Assembly (NCBI GenBank): GCA_015680685.1
Contig: MNCI01037820.1
Coordinates: 1,110,730 to 1,174,729, forward strand
Reading direction: 5' to 3'
From: Gnetum montanum
Taxonomy: Eukaryota; Streptophyta; Gnetopsida; Gnetales; Gnetaceae
DNA length: 64,000 nt
Both the position numbers and the translations under genes were made by a program. The notes under the pieces are model-generated. The model was given only the letters and a program-made list of their open reading frames with translations, made no database searches and was not told the DNA's origin. Of the stretch, positions 59,950 to 64,000 are shown piece by piece; position 1 is the stretch's first letter, and every line of letters starts with the position of its first letter.

Positions 59950-62900
59950 ATGACTCTGAAGAAAGCACGCAAACACCTAGCACTCACAAAGGTGGACAAA
60001 GTGAAGAAGACCCTGGGACGTGTGTCATAGGCGTGCGTCGCGGTGCAAGAGTAGACCCCATTGGCACGGTAAGTAACTATGCTATCTTCTTTTGTCTTTT
60101 TTCTATGCCACGGTTATTGCTTTTGCTTTCTCTATTTTCATTTCTGCAATTTTTGTTATGCAATCTGTGTTTTTCTATCACTATTTTGTTGCTATTTTGG
60201 CCATTACGCCATTGCTGTTGCCGACTCAGTCGTGATGGGTGTACGGACGCTATGCTAAAGTTGCATGCAATGTTGCCTAAACCGCCATCACCGTGGCTAG
60301 CTTGTCATAGAAGCTTAGGTGATTTTAGCAATTCAACATGTGAATAGCTTAGTGTATAACCCTCAGGAGTGTCTAGCCACGTGTGTGATTTGACAGCGTA
60401 ACACATGTCTATCACGACATATTGCAAATCATTTTTTCAAGCAAATGATTTGTTGAAAGTAGTGCAGCGTATTGAATTCTTTCTTGTCAAAAGATTTGCA
60501 TTTAGATTTTCATTGCTATGCTAGGCTAATTCTACTACGCTATTGCCTTTATGTTTTTTGCTACACTACATGCATGGAGAGAGTCATGCTACGTTATCTG
60601 CTAACTGCTAATTCTGCTACGCTATATGCGAATCCTACTTGAACATGACATTAACATTTGCAATTGTGTTATGCAGGGTGGTGCTAAGGCCAATCGTAAT
60701 TGTTCTAGAAATTGTAGGGGTCCTGTGCTGCATAAGTGAACTAGTGGACAATGTTCCTCCACCCCACACACGTGTGGGGCAGCAGGCAATCTGGTTCAGG
60801 GAAGGTGCATGGGAGTTCCTACAATTTCTCCTCTAGCACTTTAGTGTGATCGTTTGGTCACACTAGTCAGAGGAGGTAGCAGCCATAGTGATAGAAACCC
60901 TATTGCCTAGGGCAAATCGGGGTATTATGAGATTTTTGATGGATGGAGCAATCAGGAGCGGGCAGAGAGAAGGATCTAGTCAGTGCTCAAAAAATTTGAG
61001 GCTCTTGGCTTAGATCTAGGAGATGCCCGAGTACAATTGCTACCATCTATACAACACTTTGTTTATTACTCACCACATCAGAATTTTTTTTCAAAACCCA
61101 CCAAGAACCATTTACTGTGCTAATGGGTGAGTTCTGTAAACATATTTTGCTACGCTATGCAATACTTGGTATGCTAGGCAAATGTTAATAGCGTGCTTTT
61201 GTTACTAGGTTTTTTATCAACAAGGATGGACTTCACGGTGATACGGATGTATTGGCCTTGGCATGGATGACGTTGGGAGAGTTTTCTTCCCCTAAAAATA
61301 TGCACACAGGCGTGATAGGCCAATGCGGGGGTGAGTACAAAACCTATCCAGCCTGGTACTCCCAGCTCTACGGCAGATGCAAGGAGTTCAGTTAGTTGGA
61401 TGGGGATTGGAAATCCCTTAGGCCGATCACCATTGAAGATGTATTGGTGGATCTTCCGCCATTCTCATCATCGTTTAAACTTGGTAAGCTAAATAATGAG
61501 TTGCTTGCATGTTCGAGTGTTGCTTCTATTTTTATGCTATTTCTGTTTTTGTCTAAGTTTTTTGTGCAAAATGCTACAGTGGCGAAGAAGTTCGAAGAGG
61601 TGACAGTGATCACCTTTGGGCATCATGAGGCCAACATCTACTTCAATTATGGGGAGGTAGATGAGACTCAACGCTAGCTTTGTAACTGGGCCCCATAATC
61701 ACTGACCAACCACATCTAGGACACTAGACTCATGGACCTGTTCCTGGCCGCGAACCCAAGTGTCTCTGCTGCTGAGATGCTGGCCCTAGCTGACTCATTT
61801 TCTAAAAAGGTAGACCGCTTCCACACACGTGTGCACGGTGTGTGGGTGGTCCTCGAAATCAATGACCAGCTATTTGCGGACCTCTTTGGTGTCCCTGCTG
61901 ATGGTCTCCCTGTGTGGGACAATACCAAAAAAGAGGCTAACCATCAGAGGGACATTGAGGAGTGGCTAAGGGTGGAGAAATGGTGAAAGGGGATCCTTAT
62001 GGAAAAAGTGAAGCTGAAAGCAGCCAAAGACATTTACCCCATCTTCTGTGCCTGTGCTTTCCCCCAACTACTTTCCTAAGGAAAGATTATTGGGATTGAG
62101 CAAGCTTAGGTGATGAGGGAGGTAATGGAAGAGGGGGCCTGTTACAACTAGGCTAGGCATCTTTGCAAAGGCTTGCAAGCTAAAATAGTCAAGCTTCATA
62201 AGAAGCATGAGTCCTGTTTCAATGTGCACCATGCCTTTTACATAGCCTTCTTGCGGCATTTCACAAAATTCTTGATGGTCTGCGAGAATGGAATTTGGGT
62301 TATGCAAGATAGTAACCAGATTTCCAAGCCATGGATCTACCAAGTCTTTTGGACCACTCAAGCCTAGGATCCCCCAGAAGAAATTAGGGAGTCGTTTTCC
62401 ATGATGACTAAGGATCGGGTGGCCCTTGGCTAGGACAAAATGGGAGAGGTTGCCCTTGCTACTACAGGTAGTGTATCATAGGGGAAATGTCTCATCATAG
62501 AGACGATGGCCCCCAAGTTGCAATGAAATAGGTCACTTCCAACTGAGGAGCCTCCTCATATAAAAGAAGAAGAGGGGCGTGTATTGCAGTTCAAGCTATA
62601 GAGGATGCAAACCCCCCATTGGTAAATGCCTTTATTTTTTTGCTTATTTCTTCTCTTATTTGGTTAATGCTTGCTACGCTGTGCTATGCTAGGAAGCGTA
62701 GCATAGCATAGCATCCATTTTAAGTTAACACGCTATGGCCTAATGTGAACTTGCTTTGTTATTAGAGGAAGAAGAAGAAGAAGAAGAAGGCAAAGAAGTG
62801 TCAGCCCCCGAAATAGGGGCAGCTAATAAAGATGCAGGGGCCTCGACCATAGAGAGAAGGGCTTCGATGAAGAGAGAGGGAACCCCCGCTACAAAGGCAA

Positions 62901-64000
62901 GGGCTCCTATCAAAGAGAAAAATGCTTCTACATACAAGGAGAACATTTTTGACGATGAGGAGGATGCTGGTACCTTTAAAATAAAGGCACTAGTGAATAA
63001 AAAGGAAGTCCACGTCAACTAAGAAGGAACCTCTACTGATGATCCCTTTGCTGAATGTAGCCCAGCATCGAAGGAGCGAATGAATGTAGAGGGTGCTACC
63101 ATAGTGTTAAGCCAGCAAGAAGGGGAGCTACAATTAGATGTTGGTGAGTTTGATAGTATATTTGACAGCATGTTGATAGGTGACCCCCTCGCTATCACCC
63201 CCGAGGGTTTACTAGGTAGGAGCCTTTATATTGTCATTTGCGTTACTCACCTATTTTATTGTAGTTCACCTCGGTCATTACTGACGCATTGAGTGATATG
63301 GCAGACATTACTGTTAACTCTGCAGGGCCTCCCTTGATCCAGCTGGAACCATGGGCTGAGACCCCAGACAAGCTTACGTTCATGCAGGGGGTTGTCGACG
63401 ACATGATTGGCCATCTCAGACAGGTCGATCCGGAAGTGGGTAAGTAAAGTGACTACGCTAGACTTCTTGAGTTACCAAAATTTGCTACGCTACTATGACT
63501 AATGCTCTTTTACCTGTGATAACAACCTCTCTCCTCAAGTGGAACCTAAAACAAGCAATAAAGTTGGACACCGTGCCTACATTCCCACCTGAAGTGACCA
63601 AGGTGCCTCATCATGTATACAATGAGGCTAGAAAATGTGCGTTGCACTCGGTGCACCCCTTGTGGGAGTGTAGACATGTGAATGAAGACCTGTGGAAATA
63701 GGTCCAGAGGTAGGATAAAGAGATGGCCAATCTGACCGTTGAGGTGGGAGACCTTCGTTCCAGGAACGAGTTCCTCTTGGCTCATGATACCAATGATGGC
63801 AGCTGGCGCACAACCGTGATAGATTATGAAAGATATTGGACAGCTGTGTAGCACAACAACAAGGCCACCTGGGAAATAATTAAGCAGTGGATGCAAATGG
63901 ATTTATTGGCTTAGAATAACCAAGACTGGAAAGATTATAGCGCTAGGGTTTATGAGTGGGGGCAATCCTAGAAGAATCACAAGCATATGTATAAACTAGA
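59950..64000 (+). pseudogene. Antisense multi-exon accessory gene of element D (cut by window end)
   Basis: Seven exons: 59,950-60,068 (start MTLKKARKHLALTKVDKVKK), 60,677-61,126, 61,209-61,483, 61,580-62,621, 62,766-63,215, 63,265-63,439 and 63,540 to beyond 64,000. All six introns are GT-AG with good donors (gtaagt, gtgagt, gtaagc, gtaaat, gtagga, gtaagt). Phase is continuous at junctions 1-2, 2-3 and 3-4; junctions 4-5, 5-6 and 6-7 each look off by one base. Exon 4 holds LMDLFLAANPSVSAAEML and a VHGVWVVLEINDQLFADLFG segment followed by VPADGLPV, then VCENGIWVMQDSNQISKPWI. Exon 5 starts Glu-rich. Exon 7 is probably coiled-coil (NLTVEVGDLRSRNEFLLAHD). The product would be about 1000 residues. 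About 15 stops, nearly all TAG, mark it as decayed. The copy in element C matches from exon 2 to exon 7. Function is unknown; the 'GVPxDGxxV' pattern weakly recalls plant transposon-associated and mobile-domain proteins. Confidence 0.75.

Noticed and set aside
60033-60347. 104-codon plus-strand open frame starting near 60,033
   Set aside because: It overlaps the end of exon 1 and runs through the putative first intron; no match in element C.
62740-63018. Serine-rich minus-strand open frame
   Set aside because: Reverse of the Glu-rich exon 5 of the antisense gene in D.

Overview
The window looks like accessory DNA of a large plant nuclear genome. Almost all of it is old, nested LTR-retrotransposon sequence of the Ty3/gypsy superfamily. 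The two largest elements are Tat-type: they carry reverse transcriptase, RNase H, a second archaeal-type RNase H and integrase, and have LTRs of 1.5 to 3.8 kb. Coding frames are recognisable but full of stops at former Gln and Trp codons, as expected for long-methylated plant repeats. A conifer or other gymnosperm would fit the element sizes and decay, but that is inference; nothing here names a species. There are no CRISPR arrays, rRNA genes, convincing tRNAs or bacterial features.

Layout. 1-599: end of an LTR cut by the window. 1443-2920 (-): the only candidate host gene, an unrecognised, possibly beta-propeller-like protein whose frame changes three times. About 4.2-11.4 kb (-): element F, a decayed Ty3/gypsy element with gag, protease region, RT, RNase H, integrase and flanking LTRs. 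11,418-23,030 (+): two tandem copies of family A (LTR1-gag-PR-LTR2-gag-PR). They share the middle LTR and both lack RT and integrase, so the family looks non-autonomous. 23,031-24,724 and 46,576-48,634 (+): one B unit split by element C; a second B unit at 49,522-52,116 lies beyond LTR3 (48,635-49,520). 24,725-46,570 (+): element C, a complete 21.8-kb Tat-like element with two LTRs and a perfect 5-bp target duplication. 52,117-64,000 (-): element D, another Tat-like element with a 3.8-kb LTR, cut by the window end.

The main result is a large accessory gene lying antisense to gag-pol, between the protease and RT regions, in both C (about 36,860-31,930, - strand) and D (59,950 to beyond 64,000, + strand). 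The two copies can be aligned through at least six exons joined by GT-AG introns at matching places. In D the gene has its own TATA box. Its family resemblance (weak) is to the antisense or additional ORFs known from some plant Tat and Athila elements. The multi-exon structure, the position between PR and RT, and the small repeats bracketing the pol block in both elements are the features that most deserve follow-up.

How the parts relate. Gag, PR, RT/RNase H and IN are the replication machinery of C, D and F. All are disabled by stops, lost catalytic residues or deletion. A carries only gag and PR and would need enzymes in trans. Nesting gives a relative order: C inserted into B, D inserted into B, and family A lies against the LTR of F. 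D is the least decayed. Several local oddities (an inverted repeat bounded by Ns, a poly-G run, a single N where about 285 bp are missing, a 75-N gap) are probably assembly artefacts.
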